From Galaxea fascicularis (Eukaryota > Cnidaria > Anthozoa > Scleractinia > Euphylliidae): DNA of 64,000 nt. Positions within the stretch are counted from its first letter, which is position 1. The number at the start of each line of letters is the position of its first letter. Below the pieces are notes generated by a model. That model did no database searches. It was given only the letters and a program-made list of their open reading frames with translations, and was not told where the DNA came from. The DNA lies in assembly GCA_948470475.1 (NCBI GenBank), contig OX419342.1, positions 21,682,344-21,746,343 of the forward strand, given 5' to 3'. Position numbers and translations under genes: made by a program. Below are positions 1-13,500 of this stretch, piece by piece.

Positions 1-521
1 CGATTCAATTTGGTGCGAAAAACTGCCATTGTGAGCAACACTAGCAGAATCTGTTCTCTTGGTTTTGCAACCGTTCTTTTTGGGGAACTGACTTTGGTTT
101 AATCGTATAAGTGAAGCCTTCCAAGGAGTAGAACTGACAAGCGACGTTGCTCCCAAAACAGGCGACAATCTTCCCCGGTCTCCCAAAACACCGACAGCCG
201 ACGCTTTTAAATTTATTTTCTTTGCGACAGCTACAGAGTCATAACCGAGCGACACCAGACTACCCGTTGGAAGGCCTCATGAACTGCATTTCAATCACAG
301 CCAATTCAATTCACGTTCTGACAAAAACAAAACATGCAGCAACTGCAGTAAATCGACACAACAAGCAAACTAAACACAAGCAATACACATTGCTTTGAAG
401 GGTAAACAGCGTACAAAATGCGAATACGTGATTCTGGGTGGTGGCCATTTAAATGCGATTTTTTTAACTTCCAGTCTTTGCCATTCAGTTTACTTATTTT
501 TTTCCTGGTTCTCGTTGCTAG
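1..521. other. 5' flank of the lectin/VWA gene, no exon identified
   Basis: No convincing exon was found here. The lectin reading frame continues upstream of 522 but contains no ATG, and a pyrimidine-rich tract ending in AG at 520-521 looks like a splice acceptor. The start codon and probable signal peptide should therefore lie in an exon at or before the left edge of the window. Confidence 0.4.
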
Positions 522-3500
522 TTTTTGAGAATGGTGATTACTCGTACAAAGTTGTTCTGTCGAGTGAAGACGAGCGCACATGGTACGAATCAGAACACAT
601 ATGTCAGCAGAACGAAGGCGGTCACCTGGCGAGCATTTCAAGTGAAGACGAAAACCGTTTCTTGAACGAGAAGATTCAACTCTTATCAGGCTTAAAGGAA
701 AAGCCCGAGCAACTTTGGATTGGCGCTGTAGATGAAGAAATCTACGGTGAATTTCACTGGGCTAACGGGCAAAAGTTTGAGTAAGTCAAACTATCAACTG
801 CATGTGTGGTTCGCTGTAGGACATTCTGGTTCGTTTAATGTCCCAGCTCCCATGACACTAGTGCAGTTCAGTAGTGAAGTATCCGAACAAGAGAGGAATC
901 GAACACGAGGTATAGATTCGAATCCTTTTCGGAGAACTCGGAGTTCTTTTCTCCAAGGATTCATGTCACAGTATAGATTAGGCTCGGTCCCAGGCCCTGT
1001 TTCGCGCTAGAAAGTTTATCACTTAACCTTTCGAAGCCTAAGATCAAAATTTCAATTCTCATTTGTTTCCCTTACACATTCCCTACAGAAGTAGTGGGGA
1101 GTTGTTAAAATGTTAATCAAATTAATCTTGCGTGATCGCGTCCTTTATTCTCATGACCACACTGTTTTATAAAGCGTTGTTGTTATAAGGAGAAATTTGA
1201 TGCTGACAAACGTTGTTCCCTACAGCTCTTACTCAGTGAACACTGAGTTATGGGGAAATTTCTGACAGGCCAGGTCACGTGTACATCATTATGAACTTCT
1301 TTTCCAATCTTTCTCTTCTTAGATACAAGTCCGCATTCTGGGCCCCTGGTGAACCTAATCTACAGGCCAGTAGAGACTTTGAAGTCTGTATCGCACTCCG
1401 TTCAACTCAAGACCTCGCTGACTGGCTTGTTGCCGACTGTTATGAAACCAGAGGCTACATCTGCAAAATTGAAGGTAGGCTCCTAGAAGAATTTTGAAGC
1501 ACAATCGGGTCGCCAAGCTAACAAACAATAATTTAAGAAATTAGATTTTCTACGAAGCTACGCTTGTCAACCAAGTGTACTTGAACTTCGTTTCGATTGT
1601 CACTGTTGTTGTTCCTGATGCTGCTGCTGCTACTACTGTGATAAGTGTTCTCGCAGTGATCAGGTTATTTTCCCAGGGACTGCTTTTTTGATTTTGTTTC
1701 GTTGTCTCAATTGTGGACTCTTCAAGGGCGTTTTTGATTTTTCAATTCAGGTCTACCGAAGAGACTAGTAGAACAGAAGCGGTTTGGATACGGTAAGGAT
1801 TAGTCTATTGATCCCAAGTTTTACGGAGGGGGTGAGGGGAGAGGTAGGCAGGTCAGGAGGAAAGAGAAAGGATGGAATGGGGGGGGGAGGGAAGGGGAGA
1901 GAGACGGAGAAAGGAATGGAGGGAGGGGAGGCTGGAGGCAGGGAGGGATCGATCGATCGATTTTTGTGCTGACTACTTGTATGACTAACCGACAGAACTA
2001 CCGCATACCAGACAACCGACCACAGACCGCCGACAAGCCGAATGATGGCGACTCACGGGCAAACTGAGTCGGAAACTGTGAAAGTGTTTGCTTTTGAGCA
2101 GAGTGATGAAAGACGACAAATTTTAATTCACGAAAATCTCTTGCCTCCCTTGAACTTTAGAGTTCGACCACGGAAACGCTATTTACAAGTTCATCTTCAT
2201 GCAGCGTGACATGCTTACGTGGCCCGAGGCGGAAATCTATTGTCGTGACGTAGAAGAAGGTCATTTGACAAGTGTGCGTGATGTAAGAGAGAACGAAAGA
2301 ATCGAGAAAATTGTTCGAAGGCTTAGATATCACTTTGGGTTCTCCAAGCTCTGGATAGGAGCCTGGGACCTTTATCACGAGGGTCACTTTGAGTGGACCG
2401 ACGAGACCCCATTTAAGTATGAGGGCTGGATCCGTGGGGAGCCCTCCGGCCACCACACGGGAATGAAAAAAGATTGCGCTGTCATGACCGCTGACCCTCA
2501 CTGGGGAAAATGGAAAGATGAATACTGCTTGCTCCATCTACCTTTTATGTGTCAAAAAGATGGTTAGTGGCAGAATAGAATTTCTTCCATCAATCATTTT
2601 AACAGCTCAAAAGGAAATTAACAAGAACAAAAAGTACACTGCAATCTCCGTTTGGCCTGATTGGATAGCCAAACGCGCACGAATTTCTCACCCAATGAGA
2701 GGCAAAACCAAAACCAATCGCAACCTTACTTGTTGTCGCGCACTTTCCTAACTTAAATACCGAGACTTCCTTCGAAGAGGTGGGGCGAAGAATAAAGGGG
2801 GAGGAGGGAAGGGAAGAGAGGAAAGGCACCCTTTTCTCCTCATCTTCTCCCCACCCCCTCTCCCACAAAAACCAGTGCAGCATTTTCCTGGCCTTGACGC
2901 CGGCTTAACTTCTGATTGTTTGATCGCGCTGTTTGCGTCTGTTATGATTGGCAGAGGAATGTGTGTGTTGCGACACTAAATTGAAACTTAATTAAGCGTG
3001 ATACTTGTATTTTTGTTGCCCTGTTAAACCTGAAGTATAATTGTAGCAAATTCCTTTACTCATTTTATCTCTACAGTTTGTATTCAGCGAGCGGACATTG
3101 CCTTTGCGGTAGACTCTTCAAAAAGTGTTCGTATACAAGGGTTCAGAAAATCCAAGGAATTCATTACGAAAGTACTCAAAGGGATGTCAATTTCGCAGGA
3201 TGCTGTACATATAGGGATGATCCGATTTTCCACCAGATCAGACCTGATTTTCGGTTTCAATGATCACTTCACGACCAGTTCTGTCGCCGCAGCCATCAAG
3301 GCCATGGAATTCGTTAGAGGAGGAACCAGGACTTATCTGGCTCTGGCTAAGGCAAGAATCAGCTTATTCGCTTTGACACCCGAAGGCAGTTCTCGTCCAA
3401 ACATAGCTAAGTTCTTGATCGTTCTCACGGATGGCATGTCGACGAATGTTGAACGAACAGCTAGCGAGGCGCGCGCATTGAAGAACGAGGGCGTTCACGT

Positions 3501-3648
3501 TATCGTCGTAGCAGTGGGGTTGACGCATCACAGAAAAGAATTGATTAGCTTGGCGTCCAGGCCCCAAGATATCATCAGAGCACGTTCGTATTGGAACCTG
3601 GGGAATATTGTTAAGGCTGTACAGCAGAGAGTTTGTGGAAGAGGGTAA
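522..3648 (+). CDS. Two C-type lectin domains plus von Willebrand A domain protein, 5' partial
   Basis: Five exons join in frame with GT/AG borders: 522-780, 1323-1474, 1751-1792, 2161-2562 and 3077-3648 (474 codons plus stop; intron phases 2,1,1,1). Exons 1-2 form the first C-type lectin fold, with WIGA, GEPN and four canonical cysteines. The 42-bp third exon is a short basic linker. Exon 4 is a whole second lectin domain (WIGAWD, GEPS, WKDEYC, four cysteines). Exon 5 is a vWA domain with the metal site DxSxS (DSSKS), a threonine in GGTRTYL and the aspartate in LTDGMS. Such proteins are usually secreted or cell-surface adhesion or recognition molecules. The first lectin has the EPN triplet associated with mannose-type binding but a weak WND motif, so sugar binding is uncertain. 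The stop at 3646 follows the vWA domain directly; a possible donor (GTAAAT at 3645) means further exons cannot be excluded. The signal peptide exon was not found. Confidence 0.9.
1825..1962. repeat. Purine-rich tract and short GATC repeat in intron 3 of the lectin/VWA gene
   Basis: About 115 bases are almost purely G and A on the plus strand, followed by a short tandem GATC run near 1947-1962. The ORF across it is low complexity. It lies wholly within the intron between exons ending at 1792 and starting at 2161. Confidence 0.6.
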
Positions 3649-3757
3649 ATGTTTCAACGAAGCTTGACCAAGGCCAAACCAAATATGTACAATTATCATT
3701 CAACAATTACAAGTTGTGTCAATGTCCAAATATGGTCATAGCATATTCGTCGCGCGC

Positions 3758-4155
3758 ACACTCTTGTATAAGAATATATTCTTATAATATCGAGGCTGAA
3801 ATCTGCGAAATTTTAAGAATAAACCCGCGGCTGAGATTTGGAAAAGAACATAATTTTGTGTGGTGCAGATATGTAAATACAATACAATTATATGTTTTTA
3901 CGAAGCCGTATAAAATTCTTTGTTTTTCTAAACGGCAAAAATAACCAACAAGCGACGGCGCACGTGCACAATGTAACACTTTACAGATCTTGACACCAAA
4001 CTTTGTAAGTGATACCCCAATACATCCCAAAACGGAAATGTCATACGCTGTATATATAGGAATATACTCAAGAATATTTTCAGCCTAAAATCGGCAGAAA
4101 AATAAGAAAATTCAGCCTGGGCTGGAAAAACAATATTCTTATAAAACAAGAGTGT
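3758..4155. mobile_element. Short terminal-inverted-repeat element (MITE-like)
   Basis: ACACTCTTGT followed by TATAAGAATAT at the left end is mirrored at the right end (ATATTCTTATAAAACAAGAGTGT). The left arm also contains an 18-bp perfect palindrome (ATAAGAATATATTCTTAT). No transposase is present. Both flanks are unclear, and no target duplication could be assigned. It lies just past the stop codon of the lectin/VWA gene. Confidence 0.5.
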
Positions 4156-4278
4156 ATTTAAAAGATATCCTGCGATACACGTAATTTAGCGCGTCGCGAA
4201 GAAAAGGGACGCGTTTTCTGCAGTAAACTCGGTGAACTGCGCCTTGTTATCAGTATGCTGAATGATGAAACAATGTTC

Positions 4279-4284
4279 AATAAA
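4279..4284 (+). promoter_or_regulatory. Candidate polyadenylation signal (AATAAA) for the lectin/VWA gene
   Basis: AATAAA is about 630 bases past the stop codon, immediately before the oppositely oriented DNAL1 signal. Another AATAAA at 3818-3823 lies inside the short inverted-repeat element and is an alternative. Confidence 0.4.
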
Positions 4285-4321
4285 TTCTACTCAATATTAC
4301 GGAATATTCCCTGATTCAAGC

Positions 4322-4332
4322 TTTATTTTATT
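4322..4332 (-). promoter_or_regulatory. Candidate polyadenylation signals for DNAL1
   Basis: Two overlapping minus-strand AATAAA signals lie about 225 bases past the DNAL1 stop codon. They face the plus-strand signal at 4279, so the two genes are convergent with closely spaced or overlapping 3' ends. Confidence 0.5.
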
Positions 4333-4553
4333 TTTGAGCTTTTCTGATATGGCAAAGCACCTTACTTGGAAGCCTCTTCTATGATACACAATCTTATATC
4401 GTGAACCCAAACAAATGTACAATGTGCATGTACAGTAAATATGCAAACATGACCACTACTATTTAAAAAAAAACATGTCCTTATCCTTTACAATATTAAC
4501 AAGGGCGTACAATTTACAACTCGATTGGGCAGATTGTTTTTCACCTTTCTCTT

Positions 4554-7500
4554 TCAACCCTCGTCCTCCTCCTCTTCCTCTTGTCGAACGACAGTAACAC
4601 CTGAGGAAAAACAGTCACGCGGGTCACGTCAAGTCACGCTACAGAAAGAACTGCCGTCACGCTTGGTCACACTATAAAAGCCTCTCGCCGAGCGGGGTTG
4701 ACAAACTGTAAACGACGATTCCTTGCCGCTTTTATCGCGTTAAAAGGGAAAAGGGAATCTTGTTTGGTCCAGCAATGAAGGGCAACTCCATCACAGCTGC
4801 TACGGGGCATTTAAGTCACGCTATAAAGACAGTTATGCTAAGCATAGTCCAATTCTGTCACGCGTAGTCACACTGTAAAAGGAAATTTGTATGACAGGGG
4901 GCAAGCGGTTGCCCTCTGCCAACATTTCTCTGTAAAAATTGGCAACTTTGGTATCTCATATTTCCACAAGTTTGCGACAGATTCTTATCAAACCCCGCAT
5001 ATTTACTAAATTTGGCATGATAAATCGATCTATGGAGGCTGTTTTTTATTGATATGCAAAATACGAAAAATTGCTATGTTGTGTAACATCTTCAAAGTGG
5101 TGCATTCACGGTTATCTTGACGTTTTTAAAGTAAACCGGGTTCACGGATATATTCGCGATAATGTAACGCTAAATGGGAAGATTCAGAGAGAGAACTACA
5201 ACAATCTGAAAAGCTATGAGTACCTTACGGTGTTTGGAGCATGTTTCCATTATCTTGGCGAATTGATCTGTTGGGATTTCTTAGCCGAAATTTTAATTTC
5301 CCGAAAATTCTAGGGAACAAAATCTTTCTTTGAAAAGTTGCTAGCTAAAGGGAACTTTCCACGAACTGCCAAAAACAGCAAATATGACCCTTCCGAAAAC
5401 ATCAGGGCCTATTGTTTCCCCATTGTGATTTTTTAGGCCATGTTTCAGTTACGAAAATCCGAAAGTACTCTTTGATCAAGGCCGAAAACCTAAGGCGAAT
5501 TACACTCCACCGAACAGATATCTACCGAAACGTCTCGTTGGGTGCCTCTGATGTAAGGTGTTTCGGTACGCACTGCCAGCACTCCAAATAGAAGATTCCC
5601 GTCATAATAAACGTTCAGTTTAGGCATTATCAGCGGTTAAAATGACCGAGTCTCGTTTCCATGAATTTAAGGGGCGGCGCGTAAAAATACCCGCTTAACT
5701 CGTAACCTATACCACAATTCAACTCTACAAACTACCTGAAATAATTGATCAGAAGGTCGTATTCTATCAAAATCCGCTATCAAACCTTTTCTGACCCGAT
5801 AATTGTAGGAAACCCTAATTTTGGCGTCATGGCTTCCGGACCAACAAATTTCTTTGCCATAAATGTAACTTTTTCCAAATACAAACAAATAAAACAATCT
5901 TAACCAGGAATTGTTCTGTTTTGTAAAACGTTCAAAGAACTGCGCAACTGCACACAGTATGATTGGTCAAATCAAGCGCACTTTGATTCATCACATAACG
6001 CGCACAGAATTGCGCGCGCTGTGATTGGTGGAATCGAGTACATGCATTTAATATCTCTGTAATGCAGCGCCCTACGTCACAGGCGTACATTATTTAACAC
6101 TTAATGGCTGGTCCCGAGGGGAACAGTGAATTTTGTTTCCCGAGAATCTCAATGTTGCCTCAGACGAAGTCGAGATAAACATTGAGATTCGAGGTTGAGA
6201 TTTGAGATTCAATTTGTCAGTCCGTGTGTACTTTGAGAATGCACAGAAAACGTCAAATCGTGGTAAGAACATCAGTCACGCTACTCGCCTGCGGCTTGTA
6301 GCGTATTTCTTTGTTTTTATCACGTTTTGACGTCATCCGTGCGTTGTTAGAGGATATACACACTGACAAATGGAATGTATTTGTTACGGCATACACACGA
6401 GCGTACGCGCGCGCAAATCTTCGGAAATGTTACAAAAAAACAACCTATAAAGCAAAAATTGTGATTCGTACCATACGTCAAACACAACTTGGGGTTTACA
6501 GTGTTATCAAATTTCATCAACATACTTCCGGTATGATTCACTCTGACGACGGGCTAACGCTCGAAACCTCAGCTTTTAGAATCCATGTACGGTGGCTAAT
6601 TTACATTATCAACTCCGTAGATAAAACCAAATTTTTGTGTACAACTTCCCCACCGACGCAGCACTACAGTTACTTTAAATGTTCAGGACATAAAAGGAAT
6701 GAAAACCTTGTTCCTGGTACATCGTTGGGTAGTATAACTAAAGCAAAAATCGTAAATGGTTTGAACCCAGGAGTCATATTATAATAAGTGGAGTACGATC
6801 GTCCGGGTGAGTGTAGTCCTGAGAAGGACTGTCTGTGGTGACATTGACTGACGTTTCGACAACCTGAGCGGAAGTCATGATGAGAGTCGAGTGATTTGTG
6901 TAACGTCAGTAAATGGTATAAATACTCTGGTCGTTGATGTGATTGGTCAACGAAGTCGTGATGTTATTGGTCGACTGTCAGTTAAGCCTAGTTGTCATTG
7001 GCTGTGAAGACTGTACACAGTGATTGGTGCGTTTCGATCCGTCTTTTGTTACTCTAATGTGCGTACGTGTATTGTTAGTAAAATGTCGGTATGTTGTTTG
7101 TTTCTAAAGCACTTCGGAATTTCAAAGACAACTTAAGAAGTACGAGGGGCACTCGCCCTTCTACAGGTACTGCTTTGGTATTCTTAAAAACTCTCGCGTA
7201 AAGTGATGACTCAAGTATGCACTCAGCGCGACTTTAATTTATTTCTTCAACATTACGTAGTTTAACCTCCCATTACGTGTTTTCTAAAATACACAGGATC
7301 AGGTTGTTCAAAAGCCGATTAACTTAATCCAGGATTAGCGTTAACTTTGGTTGCAGTTTTTAACTTTTGGGTAAAAGTTTCTTTTGCTGGTTTTTGTTTT
7401 CAGGATTGGCTTCCTCTTATGTAAAATTTTGCAGAATATCAGCGTTGAACATTTGGGCTTAGACAAATAAACTTCTTGGTTAATTTTTAATCTTGGATTA

Positions 7501-10500
7501 GGGTTAATCGGCTTTTGAACAACCAGGCCTGGCGGATCAACAAAGTTGAAATAGGGTCAAATAAAATATCATAATTATGTAAAGTGTAGCTTGAAACAGA
7601 AAAAAGAACAAATACAATAAAAGTCTTACCATCAAGCTTCTTAAGTTTAGGCAGTCTTTTTGTAGCCTCTTCTCTCCAGTTACCTTCAGCGGAGTGCTTC
7701 TCTTCAAGCGGGTTACCTACGATGCACAAACGAACAGCTGACTCACAAGTGGGAAACACAATAGTCGTGTCTCCTGAAAAATCAAAGTTGCTAATCGAGC
7801 CACTGAACTTGGAAAATGAATTATAAACCACTCTTGATCCCTTTGTTAGGGATCCAAAAGAAAGCGTGACACTTTCGAGACATTTACGCATGATCAAGGC
7901 TTTGTTGTTTTGATCAAAACAAATCTGTTGCATTTTTCCATACAAAATTAACTAAATTTCGTTAGCCTTCTCCCCCAGCAGTATTTTGATGAAATTTGTT
8001 TTTCATGTGGCCGTTTTTTATGATCACAATTTTTGGTTGCATACTTTCGTGTCGTCATGGTTAGATTTTAGTTAATTGCTAACTTAGTAACTACCGTGCT
8101 GGAGATCGCGGGTTCAAAACCCGGCCGGACCAACACTCACGGTCTTTAAAAACAACTGACGAGAAAGTTCTGCCTTTGTAATGACATCTACAAATGGTTT
8201 GACTTTCTAGTCTTCTCGGATGAGGACGATAAAACTGTAGGTTCCGTCTCACAACACTTGTTCCTAATAATCTATGGGACGTTAAAGAACTCACACACTG
8301 TTCACAAAGAGTAGGGGACGTAGTCCCCGGTGTGGTGATCTATCTCCTGCATGGGTCGGGTGGGGTGAGTGAGATCAATATATATATGGACTGATAGCGG
8401 CAGCCAGCGGCGCCATTACAAGCTGACGTCCGATCTCACCACACAGAAGAATTGTAAAGTGACACGTTTGCTGTCACTACACTGAGACCTTTACCTTTAC
8501 TCCTTTATCTTTATATGCGGAACTGTTATGCACTGGTCAGACTCAGCGGATGTATGTTAAAATGTTTACAAGAATCGAAGGAGTAAAATCGGCCTCACAC
8601 TTGCAACTCGGAAAATCATATTCCGAGTTAAAAATGCAGTACAATAAGTGATGAAAATAAAAAGCAATAAAAAACCAGTCACGAACCCCATGACAAAAAC
8701 TTTCGAAATTGGCCAGCAAAAAAAAAATGGTGTCCTTACCAACAAAAAGTAAGTCCTCTAACACTGGAAGTTCAGTCTAAGAAAAAAAATATCAAAGTTC
8801 ATCACAAAAACAGCCACAAGGTACTTACAAGTACAAAATAAAATGGTCAATAATGAGTATGGGTAACTGCATGGGGCTGAGTAACATTTAGGATTGAATT
8901 GTATCATGCAAAAGTTCCTGAAATTGCCCGACTCATGCAGCGTCAGTGTCCAAGGGCTTGGGTGCTTCAGACCCAATGCTATCGTGATAACAACTCCCAT
9001 GTAAAGTGTATGGGCATCTTGATTTCGTTAATAAATACACGTCTACAGAAGATCTCAACAACATTAAGAAAGCAAGACAAGAAATGGATGGAAAAATGAA
9101 ACTAAAACGGTTACCTCACCAGTTTTTGAAATTCATCCCATGCCTTGACTTGATTATTTGACATGTAGAGTACCTAAAGGTGATGTATTGACGGCAGATA
9201 ATTTAGTGAATAAATTGATGATGCAATCCAAATCACTATACAGTATCTTGTCCAACTGGTGTCCCACTGGATCTAAGGCTCACAAAAGTTAATTCAAACA
9301 GATGACAACCGGCAACTACACCTAATTTATACCACATAAATAATAATAATAAATAAATGAAAGATTACCCTCGGCAGTTTATTTAGCACAAAGGCTAGTG
9401 GGGCCGAGCAAATACATGAAACAAATAATTCAAATAAACGTAACAGGATAAGAATCCCAACTGGCGGGAGGCAGACCAGTTGGCTATTTACAAGGATGAC
9501 CGAGGAGTTGAACCGGGCACTTACCCAGAACAACACCAGCTAGTGGTCAGAGCAGGATTTGAACCCGGGTCACTGCATTGAAATCCAGCGCCCTTAACCA
9601 CTCGGCCATCCTGCCTCCCTCCAAACCTCCAAACAATGGGTTTGAGTGACACCACTGTAATGTTACCATAGCAATGCAGTGGCCTCATCGTACACTTTAA
9701 AAATTAATGTTGAAGTTACACAGGACCTCAAATCTGCCAAGTGTGACCCAAGTGATACAATTCTAAACAATTCATCCAATATACAGGTGTACCAGTACAT
9801 GCATTGTAAATATTATTATTACTATTCTACAGTCACTGCAATTTCCAGCTACAGTGGAACCCTGTTAACACAGCCAGAACCGGCCATAAAAATCTGGTCA
9901 TGTTAATGGGGTATGGTCAAAATTTCATGGCTGCCCTCTTTCCAGTGAAATGAGCATAACTGGAGTTTACAAACAAGGACAAACCACTTTAAACATACTG
10001 TACGCAGGACCAGGCTCCTCAGTGGGAAATTGAACAAATAACTGAGAACAGGGCAAAAAAATGGGTGAGCAAAGCAAACTGAGCGGAGAACTTGGGAGGG
10101 AAAGGGGATGCCGATTTTGTTGCCCACTCCTCAGTTATTCACACTCCTTTCCAATAATAAACGAACCTGGACCCAGGCTATGCTGTACTAGCTTTTCAAA
10201 TCCCCAAAACTCAGATCAAAATAACACTTGTTACTATTTCTCAAGATTTGTCACCTGTATGAAGGCCATAACAAGTAGAATTTACAAAGGAAAACAGTGA
10301 AACAGGACTGTACTCTAGTGGTGTCACGGGTGACTAGGCACTTTTGCCTTTGTGTGACCAGGGAGTAATAGTTTTTGCACCAAACTTATATGCTAAGCTC
10401 CCTGGTTTTCAAGGGTAAAGGGATTTTGGGCACCCAACTACTTTTCTTAGAGCACAGCCTTGTGTAGGGATTTCACAATGTGGCATTTGGCTGCATCAAT

Positions 10501-13500
10501 GGAGCTTTCATCTAAGAAAAATAATGTATGGGAGTTTCACCAGGACAAAAGAACGACTGGCCTTGATAATGAGGTACAGTATCTGTGTTATTAACAAAGA
10601 GGCTGTCATGGGAGGGTTCCAAACGTCAGCTGCAGCCCTGATAAATAAAAGTAAATACTATTTTTAATTTGAATTTAAGCTGGTTTCATAACTACCTTGA
10701 GTTTTTTTAATACACCAATTCCTTTCAGTTTTTCAATGTTGTTGTAAGATATCCAAAGTTCTTCAAGGGTGTCAGCGACAGCCTCCTAAGAATAGAAGGA
10801 ATACAAACTATATCACTCTACATGTACATCTACTTCAAGCTTCCACCACTTCAGAGAATACCTGTTGCAAGAAACAAGTTTTTAGTATACTAAACAAAAT
10901 TGCTCAATCTGATTGGTAGAAGGCAGTACAATATCCCAACTTACAGCAAACATAAGTATGTACAGTGTGCAAGCTCACCCAAGGTCAGAGTTGACACTTT
11001 CCCAGCACAGATTTCTACAACGTATCACCAACTTGTACCAGTTGAGGCGGGGTAAAGATCATGGTGGGCTAACTGACTTAAGCAAATATTGACCACCGTG
11101 TAGGGATTCCAAAAGCTGATGTCTCGAGCATTAGCCCTCCATCAGAGTGAATTGAGGAATTATGGGTTGTGTGTAGTTTATGTAGTGGAGGAGGAGCTAT
11201 GCTATTGGTGGTAACATGGCAACATGAAAAATAGGAATACATTTTTATTTAGTTAAATGAAAAGTATTTGTTAATACCGTGGGGATTAAGGGTGTCGATT
11301 TGGAAGATGAATTTTTGTTCTAGATTCTTACAGTTTCCTGTCATACCTTGATTTAGGGAAAGGCTACAGATAGCCATGTGTTGTTTGGAGTGGCTATGGA
11401 GATTAAAATGACGAGCGACTAGCTTAGATGCATACTTGTCGTTCTCCTCAACATCATGCAGGTGTTCGCGGAATCAATCACCTACATGTAGTCGTATTCC
11501 TGTCTCACCTGTGTATAACTTGTTGCATAATGTACAGATCATTTTGGAGTAATTTAAAGTTATTAAGAATGATACTTTTGACTCCGTGACTATGAGGATA
11601 GAAAGTGAGGGTGAATAGAATTCTGTCATTCTTATCCTTTTGTGACGTTTGTAATACTGACTGTTGATCAAAATTGTTGGGCGCGATGAAGGCCCGCTTT
11701 GACCACAGAGACAGGATAGTCCCGTTTTTCGAACAACTGGCACATCTCCTCTGATTTGCTGGAAAAATCAGAGTCATCACTACATAGACTTTGGAGTCTA
11801 AGAAATTGAGAATAAGGAATGGAGTTCTTGACATGCGGTGGATGTGATGACAAATACAACAAATAACTGTGAGAATCTGTAGGTTTGTAGTGCACACTGG
11901 CACATAAACTAATGCCACTGACAGAAACTTTGATATCTAGGAAAGGCAATGAAATTTCTGAAATTTCTTAGGTATATTTAAAAGAGCAGGATGAAATGAA
12001 TTAATGGAGGTTATAAATTGATTGAGTTCTTCTCTGCTGGATGAAATAGTGTTGATGTAGTCCTCAATGTAGTGACCATAGAGTTCAGGTTTGGGGCCAT
12101 CACCTTTAAGAATCCCTGTATGGTGGTCAATTTACATCAACTCCATTGATACAACCAAATCTTTGTTTACTACTTCCCTGCCGATGGAGCACCACAGTTT
12201 CTTTAGAAACTACCCTCTTTATTAACTTAACCAAATAATAATAAGCAGGCCATTTTCACTGAGGAACTATTTCTTTCCCATGACTGCCAGAATCCATGTT
12301 AAATGTCAATGCTGAACTTGTTACTCATTGCTTCTTTACAGATTTGAGTAGTCATGTATTCACCCAGCTTGTCTACATGTACTTACCAAACCATTGAGGT
12401 TTTTGATGTTGTTTCTTCCCAGTGACAAGATTTTAATATTCTCTGGAAAAACAGATGTGATACTGCCATTACAAAATGGCTATGTTATACAGTTGTCTAA
12501 TTTAATAATGCTGTACAGAGTCGCAGGTAGCCCAGGCGTGGTGTGTGACATCTGAAGTTTGTATAACAAAAATTTTCCATCTAAGCCTAGAATTCCAACA
12601 AACCGAGTAGCAGTGGAAATATTTATATTCTAGCCAAATAAAGCCTTCCTACCTTCACTCTATTGTTTCTTGTCACTTTCTGGAATGTCTACGTGCAATG
12701 CCATCGGGTTTTTTAAATCCATGGTGAGTGTCCATTCTAAATAAAGGGAAGGCTGGTGACTCCAGATCAAACCAGGCAGCATTCGAAGGTAATAAATTCC
12801 CAAGAAAGCAGAGTTTCTGCTTCAAATCACCTGCAACAGTCCCCTACATGTAGATAAATTTTCTCTCTTTCCTTATCAATTTGCCCAAAAATTCGACCAA
12901 CACAAACAGCCAATTGCTCACTTAACCGCTCAAATTTGACCACTTTCTATGTGCCATGATCTGTGACCATGCATCATTGCTACAAGATTCAAATCCATCT
13001 TTTATTTTCATGGGCTTCGTAGTATGCGGACTGCCGCATTTTTTAATTCCGGCAGCCCCCATGCTACGAATTGAGAATTTGTTGGCCTTAGAATGCCGAC
13101 TGGTTCGATCTCAAGTCACCAGCCTTCCCTTTATTTAGAATGGACGTTCACCTCAGATTAAAAAAAAAAGTGATGACGTTGCACTTATGACATCCCAGAA
13201 AGTGACAAGAAACAGTAGAGTGAAGGTAGGAAGGCTTTATTTGGCTTGAATATAAATATTTCTACTGCTACTCAGTTTGTTGGAATTCTAGGTTTTAACA
13301 GAAAAGTTTTTTATACAAACTTTCAGATGTCACACACCACGCCTGGGCTGCCTGTGTACAGAATAAAAGAGATTTTTTGATGATTACGGCAGTTTATTCA
13401 AAATTCTAAAATTGGCATGATATCCACATATTTTTGTCTTTTATAAAACAATTTACCTGACAACAGAAACAGAAGTTAACACTTCGTCACTTTCTAAGAG

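Noticed and set aside
2157..2537. 126-aa minus-strand ORF
   Set aside because: It is the antisense shadow of the second lectin-domain exon.
6090..6784. ORFs at 6090-6272 (minus) and 6311-6784 (plus) as a gene pair
   Set aside because: The plus frame runs into the Penelope-like tail, and neither has a recognisable domain or consistent start.
7487..7945. 152-aa minus-strand ORF as a gene of its own
   Set aside because: Only 7630-7716 of it is coding, as DNAL1 exon 9; the rest is intron.
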